A stretch of 64,000 nt of DNA from Misgurnus anguillicaudatus (GCF_027580225.2 NC_073341.2:9024001-9088000); one strand, 5' to 3'; counted from the first letter of the stretch, positions 33,042 through 46,037 are shown. Translations and numbers: made by a program. The notes: a model not told the origin generated them from the letters alone.

Positions 33042-34559
33042 ATATATTTTGTATATTTTGAAATATAAAAATACATTTTAAAGCATTAAACATATATTTA
33101 GCTTCCATATAATTTAATCCATGGAAATATATTCACGTCACATTGGAAGAAAAACTTTATTTTTTATAAACATAACAGTTTTAAAAAGGTTAAAATGAAA
33201 TATATTTTCAACTTTAAAAATATCAATTTACTTGTATTTAGCATATATTTAAAATATATTTAGGCAAAAAAAACATGTTTGCCATATGGGATGTAAAATT
33301 AGAAATACATTTGCTTACCCTTAAAATACATTTTGAAATAATGATTGATATATGAAGGTTAAAACTTAATATATTTCCAAATTCAACAAAATGTGTTTAG
33401 CATATACTTAAAATTTATTTTTGGCCACTGAAATGTTTCTTTGAAGGAAGAAAGGGTCTGAGATCATTTCAGTTCTGAAGTGGACCAAAAAAAGAACTGG
33501 TTCCTCATTTGAGTCCATTATTATGAACACCAAGAGGACTGAGGTCACATTTAGGTACTTCTTTTTCTGGTTCACTTTAAGCGAACTGTGTTTGGTTCTT
33601 TTAAAATGAACTATATCTGAAAACACCCTAAAAGTTACAAGGGAAATTAAAACGAACACATGAAAACAAGACCAACTGTTTTAATGACTAATCATATTGA
33701 CAAAGGTTTCGTGTCAACATGTTTGTTATTGTGTTAAATTTAAATATGTAAAAGTTGGCAATTATTTTTCTTTACTCTAATGTTTTGAAGTTTTATGTTG
33801 GGTGTTTATGTTGGGTGGTTGTCAACAGTTGGGGCGCGCCCCCACATAGAGTTCGCATAGTGGGCGCAAAACATCAGTATGGATAAGGTCATCGAGGTGC
33901 CAACCCCTAAAAAGTGTTCTTATCGTATCTGTGTGAGGCCAGAATTTAAACTGGCTAAAATGAAAATTCACTGAAATGAAAACTATTTAAGGCAATTATT
34001 ATATAAATTGGTGTACACGGCAAGTTCTTTCAAGTGACATGTAAAACACTGTAATACTTGTAAACTTGGCTACTTTAGGTTCTCTTGTTTAAAGTAGTTC
34101 AACTTTTTGACAATGTAAGTGCGTGCGATTTATATAGTTTTATAAAAATCCAAAAATGTAAGGATTTTGTCACAGAAATGGATGCAGATTGCCTCTTGCA
34201 CCTCTTGCAATAAGGTAATCATACTATTGAGAAAATGTGGGGAAATTTTGTGTACTTACTGACCAAGTTGGATATGGTGACATTGCCTTAAAGGACAAAT
34301 TTTATTTCAATGTAAGTGAGCCAGTTTGTTCCATGATGCCTAATGTGTCTATCAGTTGGACTTTAATGGAGTAGGCTACATTGCCTATGCTTTCTTCTGA
34401 GTGGTTTGTTGTTTACTGTGGGATTAGCTTCATGGGAGCCCTCTCACATTGTTTTGTCTTCATTTTGAAATCTTGGTTAAGTTGTCATGTCGTTTTGGAG
34501 TTCTATGTCATGGTCTTTGTAGTCTTTTGAGTTTCCCTGCCCCAATTGTTTTCAGGTGT
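33042..34559. other. Unassigned, very AT-rich then mixed sequence
   Basis: About 33042-33420 is rich in ATATATTT words without a strict repeat unit. About 33420-33660 has GAACTGGTTCC and GGTTCACTTTAAGCGAACTG inverted words that may be a degraded hAT-like repeat. A short GGGGCGCGCCCCC palindrome lies at about 33831-33843. No gene is visible. Confidence 0.3.
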
Positions 34560-34870
34560 TTTTTGTTAAGCTTGATGTGTATTGATAGACAATTTCAGCA
34601 GCACCAACATAAAAAAAGATAACTTCCCATAGACCTCTGCAAAGAATCAATAACAACCTTCTAGAGTAGATTTTTGTGATGCATGCTGGCAAAATGACTT
34701 GGAATGAGCACATTTTTACAAATGAGTTATATATATTTTGACATTCTCTATTTGAAAAAAAAACTTGAAAATGATGTATCATTTGTTGGAATTTGACAAA
34801 ACATGACAGAGCTGCACCTGTTTGAAGTTGATAGAGTCAGCATTGCATCTTTGAATAGGTTAAGCATTTA
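34560..34870. repeat. Dispersed repeat, also at 50.77 kb and 60.5 kb
   Basis: TAGACAATTTCAGCAGCACC with AACATAAAAAAAGATAACTT recurs in diverged form at about 50770-50870. TTTTGACATTCTCTATT, then ACATGACAGAGCTGCAC and GTTTGAAGTTGATAGAGTCA, recurs at about 60510-60610. These appear to be two parts of one DNA-element family; ends were not defined. Confidence 0.55.
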
Positions 34871-35304
34871 GGATGGTACACCTCTTTTAGAAAACATACA
34901 GATCAAGATCATTTTAGATGTTTAATGTCTATTTGGAGCTTTGGGATCACTAGATGAGGGCTTATTTTTATGAAATCCTCAATTTCGACCAAAATAGACA
35001 TTTATACTTTCTTTGCCTGTATCTCTCAAAATTAGATCTTGCGCATTCCGACTAATTTTGACGGGTCACATTTTCAATAACAAGCAAAATAAATGACCAG
35101 TAAATGACCTTAGTTTAAATCATAGCTAAAGCGTATCAACCATTACACTGAGCTAAGTGTAAATGTAAAATTAATGTACAAAAACTGCACAGCCAAGTCC
35201 ACAAAGCCACTTTTGGAAACTGAAACATTTTTTTTCCACACGTTTTTTTTTCCAGAGGTCAGTTTAGTCGCTAACCAGACTGTTAAATAAGCACAGACAG
35301 AAAG
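34871..35304. other. Unassigned sequence
   Basis: No recognisable repeat end, coding frame or tandem array apart from T-runs near 35228-35252. Confidence 0.3.
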
Positions 35305-35308
35305 TTAA

Positions 35309-35690
35309 AGGGAAACTTCACCCAATTGCATTAAGCTTTGTATCGTTAGAACCCCAGTCATGTATTTGAATGGTCGTGCATCATTCCCTCAGTTTCTCCT
35401 GAGAGGGGAGAAATACTCATTTCAGTGAGGCACTTCCTTCTTTCAATGATTAAAAATCATTATTTTGCGTCATTGATAGAAGGAAATCCTGTATCTTTGT
35501 TGAGTGTGAAAGACTACAGACACTCATTCCTCATTTTTCCAAGGTGGGGGCTATGGGTGGGACCCACTCACGCTACAGACCTATTACAGATCAGTGGGTG
35601 GGACTTACGAAAATATACGAATATAAAATATACAGATGGAAAAAAAACGATCAGCGGCCATCTTTATGCTAAGCTAAGCTAAACAGAAGT
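35309..35690. repeat. Left part of a TTAA element (AGGGAAACTTCACCC)
   Basis: After TTAA (35305-35308) it begins AGGGAAACTTCACCCAATTG, a start I recognise from cyprinid elements. The body contains GGTGGGACCCACTCACGC and, near its right edge, TATGCTAAGCTAAGCTAAAC. A matching right end was not found. Confidence 0.5.
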
Positions 35691-35930
35691 TGTGGAGCGA
35701 GCCACATGTTACAATAACAGTGGAAGTTAATCAATATTACATGGAAGAGGGTGATTTTACAAGCGTGATGCTCTAATCCGCTGTTCATTGCACCTTTATG
35801 AGCCACAATACTGCAAAGAGCTGAGGCAGATGTAGGAACAGAAGCCCGAGGAGTAGGCCGGAGCCTGGGCGTCGGCTGGGTAGAGGAGCCCAGGGAAGAC
35901 GCCGCAACCATCGGCCTCTGCTGCGTAGAG

Positions 35931-36260
35931 AAGCTTGGACAGACTACTGCCTGTACTCTCGCTGTGTGATTGCTTTATAAAATTTCTGCATCAGATAAGG
36001 ATATGGATGTTTGTTTTGTGAATGTTTTCAGGCAAGAGAGCAACTTTGCGCGTGTTTGGATGTGTTTATTTCACAGACGTGTTTCGGCTTACGAGCAAAA
36101 GCGCTGCGGAGTATATAAGCTTGGACGGACTCTCGCTGTGTGCTTTTGGTTTAACATTTCTGCATCAGATAAGGATATGAACGTTAGTTTTGTGAATGTC
36201 TCCGGGCGCGTGCTTATTTCAAAGACGTGTTTCGGCTTACGAGCACAAGCTCCAAGAGCT
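35931..36260 (+). repeat. Imperfect tandem duplication (186 + 144 bp) with TATA-like junction
   Basis: Unit 1 (35931-36116) and unit 2 (36117-36260) both begin AAGCTTGGAC and share CTCTCGCTGTGTG, TTTCTGCATCAGATAAGGAT, TTTTGTGAATGT and ACGTGTTTCGGCTTACGAGC. The junction carries GTATATAAG. About 80 bp downstream is AAAGTAAGTG, a donor-like sequence. The array could be the promoter and first exon of an element, or simply a duplicated piece of repeat; no coding frame follows. Confidence 0.6.
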
Positions 36261-37551
36261 TAGGCAGCGCTTCTGTGGAGATATTGTGCAGGGGACGCGT
36301 TTGTGTGGAGGATGCAGGGATAAACGGACGTCTAACTAAAGTAAGTGTTTCTATTTTGTTATACTAAGGTGGCATTTATGTACACAATAGCATATCTGAG
36401 CGGTGTTTTATATGTCTATATTGTGAGAGCAGTGAGGCCGATATTACACAGATGTAATTACAGTAAACAAGAGACTAAAAGAAAACTAAATAAACATTTA
36501 AAATGCATACCCTTTTTTAAGTACTTGAAAAGACATTTGTACTGCGGATCTGACACCTCACATAACTGTTTGAATAAGACTTGCTACACACCAGACCGGA
36601 GTGTTATTGTGTGTAACACAATGTAACATCACGCTTAAAAGTAAATCATAATTGGTGTCTGTCAGACACAGTGGTGGCTATTTTCTTTGTTTTATTAACG
36701 TGGTGTCTGAGCCGTGTTCCGATTAATTTGGCTTGCAGAGCTGTGCATTGTGGTGCATAGTGGGAGTTGTACTTTTTCATACAAATGTGCTCTAAAGTCA
36801 CGTTCTGTCTTTTCTCTGTCAAATAGGCACAAAATTCTAAATTTATGTTACATTTCAACTACAAATATGACCCACTTTCAATAAAGATTAATGTTCCTAT
36901 TGATGAAATGGCTCTTTAACTTCAGACCAAGCATGTAACTGTGGCAACGCAGGTACGACCGTGTTGCATTTGTCTGGGTCAATTATTGTTCCTTTCCATG
37001 GAACTTTTGGGGAATTTTAGAAATATTCCAAATTGGAAACTTAACAAGAATTTATGAGAATTGTTTGGAAATTTGGGGAAATTTATATAAACTATATCAT
37101 ATGCAAGCATAGATAAACATTTTGTTTGGTCATAAGCAGACATTCATGCAAGGTAATATAAATTTTGAGAAATCCTGATACTGAAGTTCATCAAGCCTTG
37201 GATTTATACAAAAATCCTTCAGAAATCATACTAACATTAATGATTTCTGAAGGATTTTTATCAAATAAATGGGTGGTATAGTAATTCTGTATGATAACAA
37301 AAAACTGGTTAACAGAATGTACTGTAGAAGAAAGAGCTTGATAGCTACCCCCATACATGTTCAATGAAATAGTGCTAGCTTACATTTAGATATCTGATTT
37401 AAATCATCAAAACTTGTGTTTGAATGAAATTTTATGGAAATTTTTTTGATTATTCATGTTTGTTTGAAGGACGCTAGTATTTGTTTAAAAAAATAAATTG
37501 AACACAAATTTTATTGCTAATAAAACAATGCAAAATGCTCACACACATGTC
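36261..37551. other. Unassigned sequence
   Basis: No clear inverted repeats. A small hairpin AAAATCCTTCAGAAATCAT / ATGATTTCTGAAGGATTTTT lies at about 37208-37260 around ACTAACATTA. No gene evidence. Confidence 0.3.
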
Positions 37552-38532
37552 CAGGGGCGTGACGCGTCATGCACCAATTTGTTTAAGGGGCACAACAGTG
37601 TGCACAGCTCACAGAAATTTGTGCATACACAGACATCAAACGTAATATTATAGAGCTTTCAGTCTTTACATGGCACTTACATTTCTAACAATCTGAACAC
37701 CCCTACCTTTATGCAAAAACCTCCAAAATAAAAGTGTTAACTAACTTTTATATAAAATACTATTTAATCGGAACAATGACATATTGGTATCAAATTTCCA
37801 TCTGAAACGGCATGTTTTGTTTATTTACGTTTTGTTTATTGACTTGTTTAATTGTGTCATTAATGCATTTTGCACAAAACAACTGCATTATCCTATGAAA
37901 TGTAATGTAATTTTAAATCCATGAAGTATATAAACATTGAAAATGACATAACCACGTGATTGATTTTGAATGCTCTATTATGATTTTAAAAATTTGTAGA
38001 TAAAATTTTTAGAGGAACTCATTATTGCATCAAATTTTACCTCATATGTGAGCATGTGTGATTCCGCGCCCCGTGACCTTCGGCGAACTTTTGCGTTGTA
38101 TCCAAGAAATCTACAAATCTAGAAATCTTCTAAGACGGTCACATTTTAAACCATACATTTTCTACACAGAGTAGGTTAACTGCGCATTACCGTACTGGGG
38201 TTTGGAAATGTTGTTAGCGTTTCTTACACGTTTTAATTCCTCAGATAGCAAAATGCAACAGCAAAAAGCTTGTGAGCGTGCTCAGACGCTAATGACGTCT
38301 GCGACTGTGCTTTCTGCAGCGCCTGCCGCCAGAATAAAGTAATGTAACATGATTAATCTCAGAAAAGTGACAAGGATGCAGCACAGAATTGATAATATTG
38401 TGCATATTAAACAGATTAAAAGACAAATAACACATTAATGGACGCTAATTTGATTTTGAGGTTGCATGCAAAATTTGGCTAAAAAAACAAGGGGGCACCT
38501 GCCCCTCAGTTTGAATGGGCATGACGCCTCTG
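37552..38532. mobile_element. hAT element (CAGGGGCGTGACG ends) with 8-bp TSD
   Basis: The left end CAGGGGCGTGACGCGTCATG and the right end GGGCATGACGCCTCTG are complementary. CACATGTC flanks exactly on both sides (37544-37551 and 38533-38540). The 981-bp interior is AT-rich with no transposase frame, so it is non-autonomous. Confidence 0.8.
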
Positions 38533-38635
38533 CACATGTCACAGTGCTAAATAAAGCCTATTTAATAGTCCTTGAAACAGACAGCATGTTTTTAATCTAT
38601 AAATATTTCTTACACTCTTAGAACTGATGTGTTAA

Positions 38636-39437
38636 AGCTCACGTAACACACGCTGTTTCTGCATTTCTGATGTTAATCTGGAGTACCTATAGAGTAGTAT
38701 GACATCCTTTATGTCTCTGAAGAGTCTTTAGTTTAATCAGATTTATAAAAGAAAGATTAGCTTTACCGATTCTTTTTGATAACATAAGAAAAAATGAAGT
38801 AGGAGGAGTTACTACCGCGGGAGGAGCGAGTACGAGTCATGCAACACTATACAACACTGTTTTAACTTATAATTCACTACATGTTCGTGTCATTTATATA
38901 ATATGTATGTGACCTATTTCCAACATAAGACAGAAGTCTTACTTACCACGTGTAACTCGTCATGACCCGGTTCTGAAAATCCACCGCATCAAACACACAC
39001 GCAAAACTCCGCTGCTACCCCGGATAATAAACTATATCCATTGTTTCCATAAGGCTGGATGTCTTCTCCTTACATCCAAAAGCACACTTCTTCTTGTGCC
39101 ATTGTTGACTTTTGAAATTAAACAAAGCTGAGTGGCGTGATAAGCTGTTAGCAAGCTCTAGCGTCTCCTGCTGATTGACGGGTGGGCGGGGTTTTCCGGC
39201 GGAAGCCCATATAAAGAAGTGATTACGAAGCGAAAACCCCTGAAACGTCAGTTAGAACTGTAATCGAAAAAAACTAGCCGAAACTTGTACGAACCCTGGC
39301 GAAGTGCATTCGGCACAGAAATACTCTGAAACACGCCCAGCTGCGGTTTTGACACTTTGCCTACGTTTAGCATGAGGAAACAACTCTATAACCGTGTTAA
39401 TAAGTCAGAATGCTTGAAATACCATTAAACCCCCCCT
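38636..39437. mobile_element. TTAA-target element (AGCTCACGTAACAC ... CCCCCCCTTTAA)
   Basis: TTAA flanks both sides (38632-38635 and 39438-39441). The left start AGCTCACGTAACACACGCTG and the right end ATTAAACCCCCCCTTTAA are sequences I associate with an abundant cyprinid family. The terminal repeats are poorly matched, so family assignment leans on recall. The interior holds a GC-rich part near 39170-39200. Confidence 0.5.
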
Positions 39438-40233
39438 TTAAAAACAACACAATCAGTAACCCCATTCACACAGCACTTTGATCGCAGAAATTTTTGTAAA
39501 ATAGTCAAAGAGGCTTCTGTGTGAACACAAACACGTCCTGGAAATGTTCTGGGATCGCTCCCATAAAGAGCACCTAGTAACATTGCCGTATCGTAAAGCA
39601 TTCTGTGTGAACCTGTGTCACAGAAATAATGCCGTAAGGGGCGTGTCATAGTGAGGACACACATGTCATCGACAAACAAGATATTGTTCAGCTCTTTGAC
39701 ACATGGATTTAAACGTAGATCAACATTCACGATGAGAAATGTTGGCAAACTGGACTGAAGCAAGCTCCTCACTATCAGCACTAAAGCTAGATCATTCACC
39801 TGCATGACAGAACAGCGCAACACACGCGCCTTATGATCTTGTCATAAACAAAAATGCATGCATGGGGTTTCTCGAGAGATAAATTAGCAAACTTCAGATG
39901 GTGTGGAAAAAACTACCAAGTGCAGGACTTTAAATGCGTCATATGTCTGTACGTCTTTATGGTATGTGTGTGAATGCAGGCACAGATTCCAGAAAATTGT
40001 TTGTCAGTGGGAATGAACCAAAAATCAAACGACCCTAAACAAATCCCACACCCATTTTTACTAAATGCGTTGTCCCAGACTACACATGTTTGTATTGGAA
40101 CAACACATTTTGTGTTACATGAAACGTTTTATTTTAGCACAAAATCAACACAAAATGAAACATAGTTTTAAGTACATTAGTGTGAGAGCTCAATTCCAAA
40201 AAGCGTTGATGGGAGTGGTAATATCTGCTGGTT
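39438..40233. other. Repeat-like sequence without defined ends
   Basis: ACCCCATTCACACAGCACTT near 39457 and TTCTGTGTGAAC words near 39513 and 39602 resemble the TTTCACACAG-type element at 51329. A long minus-strand open frame (39425-39823) covers it but contains no domain features and starts in repeat sequence. Boundaries were not found. Confidence 0.35.
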
Positions 40234-40985
40234 ATTTACTAAAAAAGCGCATATTAAATAACACAGGCGCAACAGCGTGATTTCCATAATGACCAACACA
40301 ATCTACCAAGAGCAGCGCAAATAAGTTCAGGGTCGCAAATAAACAGAGCTGATGAGGTGCGCATGAGTTCAGCACCACAGACATCACAGCTGAAAATTCA
40401 AGGTGAAATCCCAGCTAATGAAGCCATTGTACACTAAAAAGAACTGGAGGACAAAAAAAGGTTTACAGGAAGTTTTGAAACGTCTGGTATTGTGTGACTT
40501 CTCCTAGTGACTCCTATTTTATTTACTTCAGCAAACAAAATATAACATGGCTTTGTGAACAATATTTTTGAATAATATGTTCCTCTGGTATTTCAAATAA
40601 ACTGTTACATGTTAAAACAATTCTCTGCATTGTATCATGTGCTCTGTAATCTCTGGGATGCCTCTTTTTTAGCAACAATTGCAGCTATTTTAAGCGCAAA
40701 ATGATTAAATACATGCTTCTTTTGCCATTAATGGCGAAATATACCAGTCATAACACACACACAAACATTAGTAAATTGCTTTCGTAATTCATTTAAATAA
40801 TCTCCTTCCAAAAATTTTGCATTTGAAAGGGAAACTCCTAGAAATGCATATGCAATAAAGTCAGTCGCAAAAATTACTAGACCACACCTTTTCAACGCTA
40901 ATTATCAACTGCGCTGCTATAGTTAATCGTGACAGTCATTATTTAATGCCAAAATGACGGTTTGCACTGTTAGTAAATCTGGCCC
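40234..40985. mobile_element. GGGCCAGAT-family element, reverse orientation
   Basis: The right end, read inward, is GGGCCAGATTTACTAACAG followed by ACCGTCATTTTGGCATTAAA, matching the 21458 copy. The left end GGTTATTTACTAAAAAAGCG resembles that copy's other terminus. No clear TAA duplication. The interior has GCGCAAATAA-type words. Confidence 0.45.
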
Positions 40986-41399
40986 AAAATGTGTTAAATA
41001 TGCATAACACAAAAATTAAAACAAAATAAACACATCCTTTCTTAGACTGTAGGTAGAGGAATGCTAGGACATACATTGGAAATGCAACTTTTAAACAACA
41101 GATTGCTATCCAATATTGGCCTCAGGTTTTATAATGGGGACAAATACATGACAGAATAAAGCCTTTCTGTAACTGGAAACACAAAAAAACTCAGAATCCA
41201 TCACAATATACCTCTATTGTTCAATTAATTTTATTTATTGAAAATCCACAATATTGACCACAGCCAAGGTTAAATCTTCTAATGTGTGTCTTGATACAAG
41301 TACCAATGACTTTTTTTCTTTTACAGCTTAAGCATTGTGTGCCATTCACTTCTATTGTTTTTTCACTCTACCAGATCAAGCAGGACATTACATAAAATA

Positions 41400-41620
41400 G
41401 AAAGATATGAAAAAAAAACGATTTATAAATCCTTGGTGTCCCAAAGTACGTATGAAGTTCTAGTTTAAAATGTCATATAGATAATTTATTATAGCATGTT
41501 AAAATCACCACTTTGTAGGTATGAGCAAAAATGTAATTTTTGGGTGTGTCCTTTTAAATGCAAATGAGCTGATCTCTGCACTAAATGGCAGTCCTGTGGT
41601 TGGATAGTGCAGATTTGAGC
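41400..41620. repeat. Fragment of the AGGGG(C/T)CATG TTAA family
   Basis: It shares AAATCCTTGGTGTCCCAAAG, ATAATTTATTATAGCATGTT, CACTTTGTAGGTA and GGGTGTGTCCTTTTAAATGC with the complete copy at 42353. The terminus and 3' part are missing. Confidence 0.65.
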
Positions 41621-42352
41621 ACATTGAGCACATTTTGAAACGGTTGAGCACATTTTGAGTCCCTATATTTTATTGAGAGGAGTACCTAACTTAACTCAAG
41701 CTGATTGAGCCATCTCTACTATTTGTGTAAGATATGTTATGCCAAAAAAATTCACTAGATATCAATGTGTCAATCAACAGCACTTGTCACAACACATCTA
41801 CTTATGTGGATTTTAGAAAGAAAAAAAATCACTTCTGTTATATGAACTGTTCTTGTTGAAATTTTGCAAGGAAACCATATTTTGTTGACATATTACACTG
41901 TAAGAGCCCTAACTTTACAAAATTATGTTACTTGGTGCCATAATAAAACTTTTGTATGTTTTGAATAATTTTTCAAAAACATGCTCAACCAAACGGTTGA
42001 TTTGTCACTTAATGGTAAATGTAGAAAAGCTAGGGTAATGTTTTCAGATCATCCATTTCTGCAATCAGAGTGTACTATTTGCTATGAAATATACATTTTT
42101 GATCATTCACAGCTATGAATATGATGCTATGAACAGCTATTGTTATTTCTTATTAAATATATTGAGATCATGTCTTAAGTATGTATTTTTGCCACTTCTG
42201 GATATTTTTTTGAAATAACTATAATGAATTAATATGATTAATGTATGGAAATCATAATTACTGATTAATTAATCCATAATTACTTCTTAAATGATGTTTT
42301 AAATTGTTTGAAGGATTGTTTGCAGCATTGCTGGTTTACAAAGAAATGTTAA

Positions 42353-42891
42353 AGGGGCCATGTCACAAGACTTTTTTAAGATGTCAAATAAATCTTTGGT
42401 GTCCCCAGAGCACATATGTGATGTTTTAGCTCAAAATATCATATAAATAATTTATTATAGCATGCTAAAATTGCCACTTTGTAGATGTGTGCAAAAATGT
42501 GCCGTTTTGGGTGTGTCCTTTAAAATGCAAATGAGCGGATGAAGTGCAAACACTGATCACAATGATGGTGGTTTGTTGAAATTGAAACTTAGTTGTGAGG
42601 TGAATTATTTTCTCTGTCTCTCCCTCTCTGGATTAAAACACTGGAAATGTCAGTGCTGTGGTTGGAAAGTGCAAATTAAGGGGTGGTATTATTATAATAA
42701 GAGCTCCTTCTGACATCACAAGGGGAGCCAAATTTCAATTACTAATTTTTTCACATGCTTACAGAGAATGGTTTACTAAAACTAAGTTACTGGGTTGATC
42801 TTTCTCACATTTTCTAGGTTGATGGAAGCACTGGGGACCCAATCATAGCAATTAAATATGGAAAATCTTAGATTTTCATGCCATGACCCCT
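42353..42891. mobile_element. Complete TTAA element (AGGGGCCATGTCACAAG ends)
   Basis: It starts AGGGGCCATGTCACAAG and ends CATGCCATGACCCCT, flanked by TTAA (42349-42352 and 42892-42895). It is the reference copy for fragments at 21285, 41400, 43408 and 57505. Its TTAA at 42676-42679 is the empty counterpart of the MITE insertion at 57703-58149. Confidence 0.75.
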
Positions 42892-43407
42892 TTAATTTAT
42901 ATAAAAAAAGGGCAAAAAATTATTTTTCACTACCAAACTTGACAGTGTGTTTCTTAAATCATAAAAGACTAAAATGCTATTGTATTAGTTTCTTTGGCCT
43001 TCTTTTATTTTAGGTTTTAAATGCAGAAAGTCCTTATTTTTGTTACCTTTGGTCATTTTTATTGCAAAAAACATGAAAACATTTCATTTCCTGTGTTAAA
43101 ATGAAAACCTGAAATATTTTAATATGTTATACTTCAATAAATAAAGAAGATTAAATATACAAAACCATTTTATTTGGATTATGTTTGTAAAAAATTAGTA
43201 TTATAGTTCATATTTTCTAATTTCCATAGTATGTGTTTGAATTCCTTTAAGTGACATATCAACCGTTTGGTAGAGGCCGATTTTTAAAAAATGTTGGGAT
43301 GTGTTGAAAAAAAATACATTGATTGTGTTAAGTGGTGACATAAGGAGATAAGAAATGCAAACAACATTTTTTTTAAATGTCTTTTTCTTGGTGTGGCAGT
43401 TAAAGGG

Positions 43408-43537
43408 TTAAGGGGTGGTATTATCCACTTCTGACATCACAAGGGGAGCCAAATTTCCATCATCTATTTTTTCACATGCTTGCAAAGAATGGTTTATCAA
43501 AACTAAGCTACTGGGTTGATCTTTTTCACATTTTTTA
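43408..43537. repeat. 3' fragment of the AGGGG(C/T)CATG family
   Basis: GGGGTGGTATTATCCACTTC, CATCACAAGGGGAGCCAAAT and TACTGGGTTGATCTTTTTCA match the second half of the 42353 element. It stops where the hAT-like sequence at 43543 begins. Confidence 0.65.
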
Positions 43538-43542
43538 AATAC

Positions 43543-43943
43543 AGTCGAGTCCGAGTCAAGACAAAGTCTTTGAGAAAGCAAGTCTGAGTCGACTTTAGTA
43601 GTCGAGACCGAGCCCAGACCAAGACCATAAAAGCATAGTGTAACAGCAAGTCAGTTTTTTATATTCTTTATCTTTATATCTTTGCATTGCACCATTGGAT
43701 GTTATTTTCAAATAATGCCCGTCAACATTGCATTTTAATATAATTGTTATGTGTTGTGTGTGTTTTTTATAAGAACATAAAAAAACACGTTGGTCTCTAG
43801 GACTCGGTCTGAAATTACGAGTCCTTCTCCTCTCACTGTGGTCCGAGACAATGTAAGTACAGAGTCTTTGAAGGAACAAGTCCGAGACGAGTCCGAGAAA
43901 GCAGAAATCGGTCTCGAGATCGGTCTCGAGTACTACATCACTA
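43543..43943. mobile_element. hAT-like element rich in GAGTCCGAG / CTCGAGACC words
   Basis: The right end, read inward, is TAGTGATGTAGTACTCGAGA, a terminus typical of a fish hAT family. GAGTCCGAGTC and GGTCTCGAG words occur throughout. The left end (ACAGTCGAGTCCGAGTC) appears truncated, and no 8-bp duplication was found. Confidence 0.5.
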
Positions 43944-44429
43944 TTAGAGACTATTAAGTTTTAAAGCAACCAGCTAATATTTTCACAAATATTTTTTATA
44001 CAAAACATTATATAATAACATCACAGGGCCACTTCATGAAATTGACATAAGATTAAAACAGCAAGATCATGTATGTATACATATCTGTACATATTAGGAC
44101 CTTTTTAAATGGTACTGGGGCAATTATTTAGACAATTTTTTAAAGTGGACACCCCAACATAAAAGACCGATATGAAATCATTTTAGGAAAAAATGCAAAT
44201 TGCAACATATTGAGTCTGTTGCATTTCAGAATGGAAGAAGCAGAGGAATTAAGGAACACGAGTGCCATTGTCAATTTTCTGCATGAAATGTTTGGATAAT
44301 TAAATGAGCATGGATGTAAGAGAGCTTTTCAAAGAAAGTCTCCATACAATATGTCGCAGCTATGGCTTGGTGGTTAGTGTGTGTGATACCAGATTTGGGT
44401 CTAGCTGACAACATTTGGTAGAACAATAT

Positions 44430-44790
44430 GTTAATAATAATTGCTCTCACTATTGCGTTCTGACGGGCCTTTCTCTGCACTCTGCTATGCTTCAGTTGCA
44501 TGCGAGATTGAGTGTAGGTGTACACAGAAGGAGCCGCTGTTGATTACTCATTACTTAACCTGTAATGTGTTCCGCCCCCTTTGTCTGCATGTTGTTCCCC
44601 CACCCGTTCCTCCGTTCTCTCACTCTTCCCTGAAATAAATGGAAAAATATTCCCTGCCCGAGGCAAGCGCTGAACTTCTCACTCTCTGCATCCAATTAAG
44701 AGCCACTACTCCTGTGATGTAACGTAACAGTCCCACCTCAGAGAAGAGGCCACAGAGGGAGAAACAGGGTGGGGTGCAGGGTAAGAAACG
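44430..44790. other. Quiet block, candidate conserved noncoding DNA
   Basis: Balanced composition, pyrimidine-rich TGTTCCCCCACCC segment, no repeats. It is bounded on both sides by AT-rich sequence. No splice-bounded frame. Confidence 0.3.
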
Positions 44791-45181
44791 AGTCCCAGAC
44801 CTCAGAGGGTACCTAACCTTGGTATTTAAAGTCTAATAACTCTTTATGAATGTTGCAGTTTGGAACAATTAATGATGGTTAGCATGTGTTTATAAAATGA
44901 ATGCAAATGCACGGCCGTCTGAACGCTCCCTCTCTTTCAATTCATTCAGAGAGGTCATCAGCTGATTGGCTCTTGGGATACACGCCAAAGTTATCGACAC
45001 TACAAAAAAACTGCCAAACAATTAGCATATAACAGCTATTTATCATTTTAAGAAAAAAAAATTATATCATTTCTCAGAGAATCTATTTATTACTGATTAT
45101 AATCTGTTTATATTTTCCTAAATCCTTTGATGATAGACTCCATACATCAGAAAAATATCAGTCTATTGTCATGTTGTTTAT

Positions 45182-46037
45182 GGGTGATTCTCACGAAAAC
45201 TTGGTTTTAAAAATGTCAAGCATGAAAATGTAAAAGTCTGGAGTAAATGGGAACATTAATTTAAAAACTTTTACTTATCATTTAACACTTTTTGTAACAT
45301 AATTAAAAAAATTAGTCCTAAAAAATCTCATTACCGCAACAGTCAGAAAACATCAACACTGACATATTTTCAAAATGACATGACAAACCTGAAAGAACAT
45401 AATTTGGAGATTCTGCACATGCATTTAAAATAAAAGTATTATGCTTCTATTAATTAAATTAACATTTAATAAGCATCTGTTGCGGTAATGATAATCAAAA
45501 TGTCGTGTAGGCATTCTGACAAGACAATATTTCAAATTAACTGTAAAAAAATTATCTTACCTGGTAGCCATCTTGAAGTAACTGGTCCATGTGCTTGGTC
45601 ACTCAAAATCAAACTGTGTGCTTAAACTGTTCGCAAAAAGTGTTGCGGAGGATGAGAACATCAGGCATGGACACATCATTTTCCTAATTTTTCTTCATTA
45701 TTATTATACATGAATATTCAGTAAATATTTTTTCTGTCATCTTAAGTAGTCTAGCAAAACATCCATTTATTTTTTTTCTTAATATTTTTGTGTTAATTTG
45801 ATTAAATTACAACATAACGCATGTTCAAACACAGCCGGACACATTGCGGTAATGAGAATTTCAGCAGAAAATGAGATAAAATTTACAATTATAAATTCTT
45901 ATGTTGAAATCACACATTGTGCAAGGTAGAACACAGTATTGTGTTAATTCTGATGCTTTTTAATGTTACTATATTACACATTTTAAAGCTAAAATCATTG
46001 GTGCCGTGGTGTTTCAATGGTTTCGTGAGAATCACCC
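45182..46037. mobile_element. GGGTGATTCTCACGAAA element with subterminal GCGGTAATGA repeats
   Basis: The left end GGGTGATTCTCACGAAA and the right end TTTCGTGAGAATCACCC are perfect 17-bp terminal repeats. TTA is near both ends. The words TTACCGCAAC, GTTGCGGTAATGA and TTGCGGTAATGAGAAT recur at about 45331, 45479 and 45845, resembling subterminal transposase-binding repeats. No transposase frame. Confidence 0.65.

Noticed and set aside
39425..39823. 132-codon minus-strand open frame
   Set aside because: It starts in a transposon terminus, shows no domain or splice signals, and lies across repeat-like sequence.
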